Of a DNA stretch of 64,000 bases, positions 38,064 through 48,310 are shown piece by piece. Within the stretch, counting starts at the first letter, position 1. Every line of letters begins with the position of its first letter. Where the stretch lies: the NCBI GenBank assembly GCA_036867785.1, contig CP145420.1:434001-498000 (forward strand), written 5' to 3'. Under the pieces are notes generated by a model, which worked only from the letters and a program-made list of their open reading frames with translations, was not told the origin of the DNA and did not search any database. Source of the DNA: Plasmodiophora brassicae (Eukaryota > Endomyxa: Phytomyxea > Phytomyxea > Plasmodiophorida). The position numbers and the translations under genes were made by a program.

Positions 38064-38617
38064 TTACTGAAGGCTCGCTACGCATTCGATCTCGACAAGT
38101 GCATCAAACGGGAGTCGTGCCACCTGAACGGTTGAGCGCGCAGGTCGATGGCCACCGAACGCGCTGCCGTAGACCTCGTTCATTTTCGCAAAGTCATTCA
38201 TGTCCTGAAATTGTAGGTATTCCTGTAAGCAATAGCCGTCGCTCGTTGCACATACCTTCAGGAAAACCGTCGTCTTGACGACCTTGTCCAGTGTCGTGTT
38301 CGCCGCAGCAAGGACCGCTTTGATATTTGCCAGAACCCGGGACGTCTGCTCCTGAATTCCTCCTTCGACCATCTTCGACGTTGCAGGATCTGTTGAGCGT
38401 CAACGCAAAGGTGGATTGCACGCCTTTCGCGTATGCTCGCCGACCGATCGGGATTTGGCCCGCCGTGTACACGAACCCATTCGCCACAATCGCCTGCGAA
38501 TATGGCCCTGCCCAGGTGCACGCCCATCAGACGCTGCCCTGGCGAGAAGCGCACCAAGCAATTATTGCACCCACCGACCGCCTTTGGTGCCGCCTCTGTG
38601 GACACCACAGTTACCAT
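38064..38617 (-). CDS. RidA/YjgF/UK114-family deaminase
   Basis: Exons 38617-38575, 38507-38445, 38389-38256 and 38204-38064 give 126 residues, the usual RidA size. Motifs: [71 protein letters not shown], and the signature [20 protein letters not shown] with the catalytic Arg. RidA hydrolyses reactive enamine/imine intermediates (2-aminoacrylate and similar) made by PLP enzymes. The protein begins [11 protein letters not shown] with no clear targeting peptide, so cytosolic or mitochondrial. It is divergent to the E3BP-like gene, start codons about 200 bases apart. Confidence 0.95.
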
Positions 38618-38815
38618 CGTACCGATGCCGAACCAGCGACCCGCGAAAATGACACCCCGCTGACTGACGAGTTGGGAAACGCGAGTCGTGATTTGTGCAA
38701 CCTGGCTTGAGGAAATCCACAATAGCAGTTGGGGTGTTTTGCTCGCAGGACGCGGGGTGCCCTGTGTGGAACAACAACCCGACGCGGACTTGGTCGCCCT
38801 TCAGGCGCGACGACG

Positions 38816-40490
38816 ATGCAGATGCTGTGGCGCATTGGATGCATGCGCCAGGTGTCGCCGTGGGCCTGGCGAAGATGCATGTCCCTGTGTTTGTAGAACG
38901 GAAACCGGGTTGCCCGAGGATAGGTCTGATCAATGGATGCCATGCAGCAGCAGGCGATATCATCCGTATCGAGATGCCCGCGCTGTCACCCACGTACGTG
39001 GAAATCGTCGTGATTGGCGTACTGTGTGAAATTGAGATTGTTGCAGAATGACGAAAGGCAACATCGGCAAGTGGCGGAAAGCGGTTGGCGATGTCGTGTC
39101 TCCCGGCGACGCGTTGGTATCAATTGAAACAGACAAGGCGGTTGTTGACTTTGACTCGGTTGAAGAAGGGTTCGGTTCGCTGTCGCAGTTGTGAAATGCA
39201 CCTGACGATCATGAATCAGGTACATTGCCGCAATTTATGCGAAAGAGGGATCCCACGATGTCCCCTGTGGGCAACTAATTGGCATTATGTGGGAGGGACC
39301 TTGTCGTGACATGCGCCTGCTGAGTTGATCTCTGGTTTTCCAGGGTCGAAAATGCGGATCAGGTTGAAGAAGCTTCTAAATTGCCGCCACCAAATGTTTC
39401 GGCGTCGGGAACGACCCCAGCAGCGGCTGTGCGTTCGGAGCCAACGCCAGCAGCGCCCACGGAATCTCGTCTGGGACCATTTGCAATGCCTGCCGCTTCA
39501 CTGCTCCTCCTGCAGCATCACATTCATCCGTCAGACATTAAGGGGACTGGACATTCAGGTACTTGAGCAGGACCTTGTTGTGCAGCGTCATGATGCTTTA
39601 CAGGACGTATTCTGAAGGAAGACGTGATCCGTCACCTGGAGTCGAGACTTGCCCCATCCACAGCAACCTCTGCCCGTGTCGAGGTGCCAGGAGCAGCCAC
39701 TCCCCAACCGCAACAACGAAGTCGCCGCGCGCGCGAACGCTCGCATACCGATATCAAGTTGTCTACGATGCGGCGTGTGATAGCAACCCGTTTGTCTGAA
39801 TCGAAAAGCGAAATCCCGCATTCGTACATGTCAACGCCGTGCTTCATCGATCTGTTGCTGTCCCTTCGCACCGATCTCAAAGCAAAAGGGTACTGGCGCT
39901 ATTCTGGATTCTGTATGCGACAGGGTTGACGTTGTGTCCCCTTCTATGCCAGGATTAACGCCTCCGTTAACGACTTTGTGATTCGCGCGGCCGGCCTGGC
40001 ACTACGTGATGTCCCGGGTGTGAATTCATACTTTGACGTCCAGAGCTCGAACGTCAAATCGTTTCCGTCAATCGATATCTCTGTCGCCGTTGCCACCGAA
40101 GGCGGCCTGATTACGCCCATTGTCACCAATGTGGACTCCCGAAGTGTCGTATCGGTTTCTAACGCCGTTCGAGACCTTGCTGGGCGTGCCCGCTCCGGAA
40201 AGCTGAAGCCGAACGAATTCATGGGCGGTTCGTTCACCATCTCCAACTTGGGGATGTTCGGAATCACCGAGTTCTCCGCGATCATCAACATGCCACAAGC
40301 GTGCATTCTCGCCGTCGGTTCAGGGCAACCGAAGACCGTGATGGACGATGCCAAGGGAACCCTCCGATCAGTCACGTCGATGACCGTGACGCTGTCATAC
40401 GACAGACGCGTCATCCATGAAGTCGTCGCAGGGCAATGGCTTCGCGCGTTCAAATCTTACATTGAGCAGCCGGCCCTGATGGAGTACTAA
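38816..40490 (+). CDS. Dihydrolipoyl acyltransferase-like, catalytic His lost (E3BP-like)
   Basis: Seven exons (38816-38888, 38954-38993, 39047-39169, 39220-39288, 39344-39558, 39604-39889, 39953-40490) give 447 residues. Order: an Arg-rich mitochondrial presequence ([20 protein letters not shown]); one lipoyl domain ([17 protein letters not shown], with the lipoylated Lys in ETDKAV); a Pro/Ala linker; a peripheral-subunit-binding domain ([16 protein letters not shown]); and the acyltransferase fold ([30 protein letters not shown]). In active E2 enzymes the last helix region has DHRxxDG; here it reads [16 protein letters not shown], so both the catalytic His and Asp are gone. This is the pattern of E3-binding protein (PDHX, component X), which docks E3 in the pyruvate dehydrogenase core. 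Overall similarity is to PDH E2; a mutated E2 is the alternative. Confidence 0.9.
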
Positions 40491-40605
40491 ACTTAAGCGT
40501 AGAGCCATTCACCCGTCTGCACGCGTTCCTGGCTGGAACGATCGCCCGATTAATCGTCCTGATGATGCCGTTGGGCCGGCGTCGGACGCGTTTCTAAAGG
40601 CGGTA

Positions 40606-42167
40606 ATGTTATCCAGGTGCGGCGATGTGTCTCTATCGCGACATGTCAGCACATCAGCTCTGCAACGACATCTGCGGAAGCTTCCTTTCCAGGTTGTACT
40701 GTCTGTACTGCTCCTTTGCGATTGCGTTTCGTTCTGCGTCATGTTCTGGCGCGTGACCCACACGTGGCAGCAAGGTAGGGGGTTCGAGCGGACGCTCGAT
40801 ATGGGTGAAGCAACCTGATCAGTGATAACTAGTTCGCGACTACACGATCGTCGCTGTCGTTCCCGTTGCAATTGGGGCGCTGTTTCTTATCGCGAATGCA
40901 GCAATGTTCGTCACTAACGCTGCCGGTGCCATGCGGCATCGCATCTGGGTTGCCGTCCACACGTTCCTGATCTGCATGTCGATCGTTTCAACGACGATCC
41001 TGTTCGTCACGCCAACCCGGGATGCTGCTGTGGTCGTCCTAGGCCTGCATGCCGGTCGAATCGCGGCCCGCTTACGCCTGCAGGTCTGGGCGTTCTACGA
41101 GATCTGGCGAAGGCAGCGGCACAACGTTCCGCCCGAACAACGTAACGCGGCTGGACGCCTCGGCATGTCGTACATTACGAATCGGTGTGGAACCAAGGGG
41201 TCCCCAGTCGTGGCGATGCTGATTCATCCGTTGCAGCGTGATTGTCATGCCCTGGCCCGTCGGGCCGGAACTCGATGGCATCGTTCCCGCTCGGATTGGC
41301 GATATTCAGGTCCGATTCCATTGGTGGGCGCTCCTGGGGCAAATGATGACGCTGTTGTTGTGTAGGCGTACCTCGACGCGAACCACGCCAACGCGTACGT
41401 CGTTGTCAATGGGTGCAGGAACAGGTCGTTCGCCAAAGGCGCATTCCACGACCGTGTCTGGACGCAATTCGGGATCGGTGTCGACGACGTGCCGCCCCTC
41501 GCTGATATCATGGCGTTCTGCCACGCCATGAGCGCGTGGATCAACGGTTCCCCCGACAACGTCGCTGCAATAGCCAGGTAGAGAAGCCATCGACAGGATC
41601 GATCAGGCGGCAGTTGATTTATATCGGTTGTGCAGCGTCGGGCACGGTCGAGCAGGCCTGCTGGTGTCCTGCTGGCTGGTGTTCAAGAACAGGGGGCAAA
41701 CCGCCGCCAATGCACTTCGCGTGTTCTGCTCCAAGCGCGGTATCGCCGCGCTGGACACGCCGTCTCAGTCCAGGTACGTGTCCTACTTCGCCGACCTGCT
41801 CCAAGGCAACCGGAACGCTGCAACGGTTCCAGTTGCATTGCATTCGGTCGAGATCAGGAACGCGCCCGATCTGCCCGGGAACATGTCGGCCGCGATTACC
41901 TCAGGAACGGGCACGACGCGATGGACGCAGTGCACCGACCGCGGCGACACCCTGTGCATCCACGACGCCGAGCCACTGGCCATCGACGACGACTTCCGCG
42001 TAACCGTCTTGGCCGGCGACATCCCCGTCTGCTCTGCCGCCCTTCACACCGCGTTCCTCGACGGCCGCAACGAGCAGGTCCTCCTCGGGCCCGACCTCGA
42101 CTACCCGTTCAGCGACCACCTGGAGGTTCGCATCCGATACCAAATACGGTCGACTTCCGCATCATAA
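40606..42167 (+). CDS. Voltage-sensor-containing phosphatase (VSP/TPTE)-like protein
   Basis: Five exons (40606-40774, 40833-41184, 41237-41309, 41366-41577, 41636-42167) give 445 residues in phase. The N-terminal half has at least three hydrophobic helices (VVLSVLLLCDCVSFCVMF, IVAVVPVAIGALFLIANAA, VHTFLICMSIVSTTILFV) and an Arg-rich S4-like helix (GLHAGRIAARLRLQVWAF). The second half is a PTEN-type phosphatase: MSYITNRVIVMPWPVGPELD, AYLDANHANAYVVVNG, PPLADIMAFCHAMSAWI, SQSRYVSYFADLL, then a C2 domain (DDFRVTVLAGDIPVC, ALHTAFLDGRNEQ). VSPs convert membrane voltage into phosphoinositide dephosphorylation. The active-site loop is interrupted by an intron; the phase-preserving splice gives VAAIASVGHGRAG without the CX5R cysteine, so it may be inactive. 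See the findings. Confidence 0.78.
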
Positions 42168-42177
42168 AACGGGCCGA

Positions 42178-42193
42178 GTGTGTGTGTGTGTGC
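42178..42193. repeat. (TG)n simple repeat
   Basis: A short TG dinucleotide run just after the phosphatase-like stop codon, followed by a second shorter run at 42199-42208; no function is evident. Confidence 0.8.
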
Positions 42194-42344
42194 CGCGTTG
42201 TGTGTGTGGGCGGGCCGATAGGACGGGGCGGGGTCGTGTTCATTCCCAGAACGGCGATCGACTCCGTGGGGACCCGACCTCCTCGATTAGGTTTGGGGCA
42301 GAGGGCCAGGGGGATCATCCGTCCGGGTACCCGACACAGGGGCC

Positions 42345-42734
42345 ATGTCGATAGTGGACATGTTCGCGGACGACGCCAAGAAGCGGCGGCCGCGACGCGC
42401 GCCGGCCAAGCGCTCGGCGGCGTCGTCGGTCGCGACCGACATCCCGGTGGTCGCCGTCGACTTCACCAAAGTCGGCGCACGGTCGCTGCGACGGTACGCG
42501 CGCCACTTCAACCTGGCGACGCGGTCGTCGCCGCCGACCAAGATCGAGCTCGTCAACGCCGCCACCAGGCACTTCGCCACCGGCCCGCAGGTCAGCGACC
42601 CCGACGCGGTCGTCGCCGCGTTCCTCCACAGACTACGCGAAGACCTCGCCGACAACCCCCCGCCCAAGCGCAACTCTCCCGCCGCTCGGTCGTCGCCTCC
42701 GCCGCCCCCGGCACCGCCCGCACCCGTCCACTAA
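42345..42734 (+). CDS. SAP30: SAP30-like Sin3-binding protein
   Basis: A single-exon protein of 129 residues. After a short basic N-terminus (AKKRRPRRAPAKR) comes the Sin3-binding domain: VAVDFTKVGARSLRRYARHF, then NLATRSSPPTKIELVNAATR and the C-terminal helix DAVVAAFLHRLRED. These match the RRYKRHFKL...R..K..LV..V..HF layout of SAP30. SAP30 bridges Sin3 and histone deacetylase. The animal zinc-finger N-terminus is missing, so this is the short form, as in yeast Sap30 and some protists. The tail is a low-complexity run (SSPPPPPAPPAPVH). It is a second nuclear co-repressor subunit in the window, 14 kb from the NCoR-like gene; the two are not in one operon-like unit. Confidence 0.82.
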   Translation: MSIVDMFADDAKKRRPRRAPAKRSAASSVATDIPVVAVDFTKVGARSLRRYARHFNLATRSSPPTKIELVNAATRHFATGPQVSDPDAVVAAFLHRLREDLADNPPPKRNSPAARSSPPPPPAPPAPVH

Positions 42735-42907
42735 ACGCCCGCCCCTGATTTCAGTTCATCATGCGCGCACATGGCGCCCTGCAGGAACTCGGTGTGACTC
42801 GCCCGTTTCCCCTTGAGGTCATTGTCAAGGCGTGGCTGTCGTCGAGGGCCGATTGCCGATTAACGTTGTTGTATGGCGCGATATCCGCCTACGTCCGCTC
42901 GTGGCGT

Positions 42908-44862
42908 CTATTGGCCCAGCTGGCCGTTGGCGCCGCGGTTGCCGAACGTGAACAGCTGGCCGGCGCTGGTGCAGAGCGCCGAGTGGGCGACGCCGCCGGC
43001 GGCGCGGGCGACCTGGGAGATGGGGCCGACGGGCGTCGGGACGTCCTTCATCTGGATGTCGCCCTGGCCGAGGACGCCATAGGAACCGCGACCCCAGGTG
43101 AGGAGACGACCCGACGCCGTCACCGCCATCGAGTACTGCTTCCCGCAGGCCACGTGCGACACGGGTTCACCTGCAGCGACCGTCGCTCGGTGAATCTCGG
43201 CACGGGGCGTCGTTCCGGGCAATGCGGAACTCACCGATGGCGACGGGGACGGGGACGGAGACGCTGGCGCCGGCATTGCCCAGCTGATGGTAGTCGTTCC
43301 GCCCGCAGCTGTACACGTCGCCCTTCGCGTTCAGGCACAGCATGTGGTACTCGCCCAGCGCAACGCTCTTGACAGCGGCGCCGCCGAACGATGCCGCCAC
43401 CATCTTGGGCCTCCATAAGTTCTCCTCATCGCCATGCGCGAGGACGCCATACGTTCCGCACCCCCACGTGTACAGGGCGCCGTCCTCTGTGGGCACGCCC
43501 GCGTCAATGTCACGCGCGCATCGTCAATCAGGACGATATCGCACCGACCGGTGATGGCGGCTGATGAGACCCATCCGGCGGAGACCTGCACCACCTTCCT
43601 GGCCGCCAGGTCGGTGATCTCCAGCGGCTTCTCCGACGTCAGGTGCTTGGTCATGTCGACGCCCAGGCGCCCGAACTTGTTCCACCCGAACGAGAACACG
43701 CGCCGTGATCGCGTCAGGACGAGCGTGTGGTAGGCACCGCAGGACACCGCCGAGACGGGCTCGCCCAGATCCAGCAACGTCGGGTCGTACCTGTCCTCGC
43801 AGTCGCCCAAACCGAGCCTACATGGCCGTCCGGTCACCAGGCTGAGATCAGCAATCGGTTCCGAGCATTGCTACCTTCCCCACTGCCCTTCTCCCCAGAG
43901 GTACAACTTGCCATCGTCGGTAACGGCCGCGTTGTGGTTGACGCCAACGGAGATGGCCGCGACGCGTGCCCCACCGAACCCGGTAATACGTTTCGGCTCG
44001 CCGCCTGTGGTCGCCTCGCGACCTTGCCCGAGTCGGCCGTTGTCGCTGCTGCCAAAGCTGTAGACGTTGCCTTGGTCATCGAGCGCGATCGTGCACGACC
44101 ATCCGACGCCGACGCTGGTGATACGCGACTTCGACAAGGGTTCCACGACGCCGGGCACGATAACGTATGCTTCGTTGGCGGCCGCCGCTATCTCGGTATG
44201 CGACAGGTCTTTCAGGATGTTCGCCTCAATGAGACTCTCGCGCTTCGGGCGTCCAGCGAACAGCCTCTCGAGCTTGGCGCGTTCGTCCAACGGCGCTGGT
44301 TGCGCCTGCTCGGGATCGACCAGGATACGACGGTCACGAAGGCTGCCGTGCTCGGGACGACTCGTCAGGAACGACTCGAGTTTGTCCTGAACATGTTCAG
44401 TGTGCGACGCGCTGGCGTCGTGACGCCTAACGGTTACCTTGTCCTGCGCCTTCTTCAGTTTGTCACGCGCAGCAATCAGGGCGGGCGACACATCGTCCTC
44501 CTTAATGACGTTGAGACGCTGAAGACGATCACGTGATGGACGGTTCTTCAGCAGCCCATGCAGGCTGTCACCACGATCCTGGATCGACACCCACGACTCA
44601 TTCGGGTCTACATGCAGCACCGATCGGATCAGCCGGGCAACCAAACGGACGACCCCACATGCGCTAGAAGACCTCGCAGGATCGACTTGCTGACGAGCTG
44701 GTCGCGTTCGGATCGCGCCTCCAGCTGTTGGTTGAGTTCTAGGCAGCACGCGTGCACTGTCAGCGACAACAGTTGCTGGCGTTCGCCTGCAGGGATCTTA
44801 CTCAGAGCCAGGCTGGCATCGATCTTGCCAACGGAGGCTGCGTTGTCGGCAACACCTGGCAT
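42908..44862 (-). CDS. RPEL-repeat and RCC1-repeat fusion protein
   Basis: Exons 44862-44673, 44607-43875, 43817-43549, 43486-43235 and 43170-42908 give 568 residues. The N-terminal 200 residues hold four RPEL-type actin-binding motifs: ARSERDQLVSKSILRD (split by the first intron), NRPSRDRLQRLNVIKED, SRPEHGSLRDRRILVDPE and GRPKRESLIEANILKD. The rest is an RCC1-type beta-propeller: VGWSCTIALDDQGNVYSFG, VNHNAAVTDDGKLYLWG, CGAYHTLVLTRSRRVFSFG, EDGALYTWGCGTYGVL, LCLNAKGDVYSCG, QYSMAVTASGRLLTWGRG and ALCTSAGQLFTFG, ending NGQLGQ. RPEL motifs bind G-actin (as in MRTF and Phactr), and RCC1 propellers act as GEFs or scaffolds. The combination suggests a G-actin-sensing propeller protein. All phases close without leftover bases. 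Confidence 0.88.
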
Positions 44863-45760
44863 TGCCTCACGTGCTGGATGGCCGCAAGTCGCTTTGACAA
44901 ACGCAGGCGAACCACGAGTCACGGTCGACGGCACGCGCCCGTACCAGCAGGGAGAGACGACTCTTGGGATCTAAATCCGTTCAAAACTAAATCCGGCGCC
45001 CGAATTTCCAGAATTCGGCACGTCCCATTGGGCCAGTTTCGCTCCAGAAGACGTGCGTGCAACGCAGGCCCCTCGGTTCAGTGCCGGTCTGCATTCAGTC
45101 AGTCACCAAATTCATAGTCCCAGGTGGCCCAGACCGCGCGCATGCAGGCCGCTGACATCACTACCGTACCTAGAAGTGAAGTGGGAGGGCAAAGCGGCCC
45201 ACTGGACGCTGCGGTTGCACTTGGGTGCAATACCGCTGACTGCGACTGTATATCGGAGACCAACGCGATCTAGCTGGGACCCAGACTCTAACCGGTACAT
45301 ACGTACTAAGTGCGATATCTGGAAAATGCAGGAGACCACCCCCACCCCGACGATGACGAATACAGTGCGGCAGCACTAGCCGGCTGGCCTTGCGCAGTAC
45401 GAAGGGCTAAACGATGCAAACACCGCTGTGGAGCGTTGGCTCCGCTGCGCCGGCCATCAACGTGCGCGAGATGTAATTCCGGTCAACGCTTGACGAGTCT
45501 GACACAGGAATGCCCTGCGTTAAACTGAGCGTGCTGCACTGGCCACCGTGGTTCCTCTCGAGTTTAGCTATTAGCACAGTTATATTGTAAGGCCGATCCT
45601 GAAGCCTATACGTGCAGGCGTCGTGACATATAGGGTTATGTCCAGTGCCGGGGCCGTGACGGCCAGTGGGGCTGCAGTGACATGCGGCGGAGTTTTTGGC
45701 CCCGTCGACGTGAGAAACTGCGCGCCGGGGCGCGATAGACGGGACTGCCTGCCGAGCGCT
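44863..45760. other. Intergenic region, divergent promoter
   Basis: About 900 bases between the RPEL-RCC1 start and the three-RRM start. Short ORFs are present on both strands without coding character. It should contain two promoters and 5' UTRs, possibly a non-coding exon of the RRM gene. Confidence 0.5.
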
Positions 45761-47504
45761 ATGAGCGACAGCGACGTCGTGGCAGCGCCGCCGCCGACCG
45801 AACAGCAACCGGCCGGCGCCGCCGAGCGCCAACCCGATGCCGATAACCGGGACTCCTCGACGCCTGTGCAGACAGGTGCCGTCGCCGAAGACGACCACGG
45901 TATGCCGACGGAGCAAGAGGCGGAGGCGACCAGCGCCGATGCTGTCGCGGCGCAGGCGGTTTCGTCCGCTGACGTGGCGGTCGGTGATGGGCATATATCT
46001 GCTGCGGAGAAACGTCCTCGGGAAGCGTCTCCACCTGCGACCATCCCAGTGTCCAAGAAGCCCGTGCACGAGCGTGAATCCGTCGCCGCGACGCAAACGT
46101 CTCCGGAACGTCCTTCAACGGAGCCCAAACTCGTACTTGACCGGGGCAGCAACTTGATCATCAACTTCGTGCCGCGGTCGCTGAACGACTCGCTGCTGCG
46201 CGATCTGTTCAGCCCGTTCGGCGAGATCGAGAGCGCCAGGACGATCGTCGATCGGAATACGGGGCAGTGCCAAGGATATGGCTTCGTGAAGTTCTTCACG
46301 AACGAATCCGCGGCCAAGGCCGTCCTGCATTTCCAAAAGGCGGCCGCTGACGAAAGAGAGCTGAAGGTGCACTTTGCGCGTCCGGCCACGACCCATAAGC
46401 AGTGCAACTTGTACGTGACCGGCCTGCCGATTCACTTCACCGACGATGATGCCGCCAACGTTTTCAAGGACTACGGTCCCGTTGTAGAAACCAAGATCCT
46501 AATTGGTACGGATTCGCATTGCTCTCGCTCCTCGGAAACCTATCCTGACCTGCTGGTGGGTGGCTCGCGTAGGCAAAGACGGTGTTAGCCGAGGGTGTGG
46601 GTTTGTTCGCCTCAGCGACATTGCCAAGACGAACGCGGCTGTGGCTGCGTTGCACGATTCGGTGCCACCTGGGTGTACCAGCCGCATACAGGTCCAGTTC
46701 GCGGCTGGGACGAAACGGGAAGCGCAAATGCTGCAACAGCAACGACAGGCGCGTGTCGCGCTTCCGTTTGGCGCCCCTCCTGCTGGGGTTGCATACCCGC
46801 CAGCGTACGCGGCGCCGTACGCTGCCCCACCAGTGGCCTATGCTGGGGCGTATGGTGGCGTTGATCCTTATGCCGCTTATGCCAGAGGGGCATACTCTTC
46901 ACCAGCGCCAGCCACACCTTACGCGTATCCGGATCCTTACGCTGCGGCTGCTGCTGGAGCGTACGCCCCAGTTCGTGGAGGTCGTGACGTGGTTGCCCCC
47001 TATGTTCCTCCTGTAGCGCCGCCTGGGGTACCACCGTCGGCTCCTGTTCCACAGATGAACACGCGGCATCAGGTTTACACAGGTGTATGCTTGTTCGTCT
47101 TCAACCTTCCGATGGAGTACGAGGAAGCGACGCTTCAGAACATGTTCGTGCAGTTTGGGGAGGTCACGAACGTGAAGATCATGAGGGATCCCGCCACTGG
47201 ACGCAGCAAAGGGTACGGTTTCGTGAACCTTGCCACTCAGCAACAAGCGGATGCGGCCATTGCCGCACTGAACGGGTATCCCGTTGGTGGTAAATTGCTG
47301 AAGGTCCAGTACAAGACCGCCGGTCCATCGGCTGGCAAGGCGCCTGGAGCCGCCCAGCAGCCGTACGCGACTCCATACGCCCCACCAGTGGCCTACGGCC
47401 AACCACAGGTGTACGGTCAGGTTCCACAGCCCTACGTTCATGTACAGCCACAGTATGGGCAGCAGCCGCAACCGCGACACCCTTCCTACCCGCACATGTA
47501 CTAA
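45761..47504 (+). CDS. RNA-binding protein with three RRMs (ELAV/CELF-like)
   Basis: Two exons (45761-46505 and 46573-47504) give 558 residues. After an acidic, low-complexity N-terminus (about 130 residues) come RRM1 (NLIINFVPRSLNDSLLRDLF, RNP1 CQGYGFVKFF), RRM2 (CNLYVTGLPIHFTDDDAANV, RNP1 SRGCGFVRL), a Tyr/Ala/Pro-rich spacer with repeated AYA and PPVAY units (about 46,780-47,040), and RRM3 (VCLFVFNLPMEYEEATLQNM, RNP1 SKGYGFVNL), then a Gln/Tyr/Pro tail. The two-plus-one layout is that of ELAV/Hu and CELF/Bruno proteins, which control splicing, mRNA stability and translation. The only intron splits RRM2 inside the IGKDGVSRG loop. A more upstream start in the same frame (45,641) is open but its composition is poor. 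Confidence 0.9.
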
Positions 47505-48310
47505 GGTTGCTGTTGTTGTGTACGATTGTTTGCCTGCGGTCCAACATACATTTACCCGATGTCGATTATTCAACTCGTTTGCAATGATTTGCCACTTCCT
47601 ATCTTTGTTTGACATATTCACGATCCCATTCGGTTGGAAGCCGCACGTCGATGTCCAGCAATCCGTTGCAGAGTTCACCTGTGTTCAGGTTGCGGTTGCG
47701 GTGACGCGTATTATCTCGTCCCCCTTTCGTTGCAGCAATGGGGCGGATTTGTTGGACGTTATATGACCTTGAGGATTTCATGTCGATGCGCTGAACGTCC
47801 AGGCAACGGAAGCATCCTGTAGCAGTATCGTGCCCATTGCGTATCGGTACAGCAAAGATTGGGATCATGTTGGGAACGTTGTGATAACGCTGTGCTCATA
47901 CGCCCTTGTGCAGTGCCGAACAGGTCGCGACAGAGACGTGCCTCGCCTGCACCCATCCGTGCTGGCTCGATGGCAACCAGACCGACCGCGCCGCCCCGAC
48001 TCGCGAACTCTGCTGACAGTATCATCGACACATGATTGTGATGTCACGAACTGATCGTGCTGCGTGATGGTCTGATGGGGCATACCACGAAATTTGATGC
48101 TGGCCAACCAACACGTTGCGCTCGAATCAACCGACATCCGCCCATGGCGTGCCCCATCAGATCATCGTTCCGCGCGGTCAGTTACATCAGGTCACTGGCC
48201 GTCTGATACCGCCAGGCGAAGCAGCAGCGCGTCAAGGTGGCTCGTTTGCTGTGGAGCTGGCGATGGAGCGACGTCCCGGTGACGTCGGCTGGCGTTAGAT
48301 CATGCATATA
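47505..48310. other. Intergenic region with a possible small minus-strand gene
   Basis: Convergent 3' ends of the RRM gene and the WDR81-like gene. On the minus strand, an ATG at 48031 (MSMILSAEFASRGGAVGLVA...) followed by a GTATGA...CTACAG intron could encode a small protein continuing to about 47,638; codon use is ordinary and I recognise no family, so I do not call it. Confidence 0.4.

Noticed and set aside
41601-41640. Alternative join giving an intact CSVGHGR loop in the VSP-like gene
   Set aside because: It needs a donor inside the conserved VAAI strand and inserts extra residues (AAVDLYR) before the Cys. Kept only as a possibility under findings.
42630-42760. Poly-proline end of the SAP30-like protein as a separate ORF
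   Set aside because: It is in frame with the Sin3-binding domain and ends at a proper stop, so it is only the low-complexity tail.
47638-48031. Possible small minus-strand gene overlapping the RRM gene's 3' flank
   Set aside because: One plausible intron, but no recognisable motif and it lies within likely 3' UTRs.
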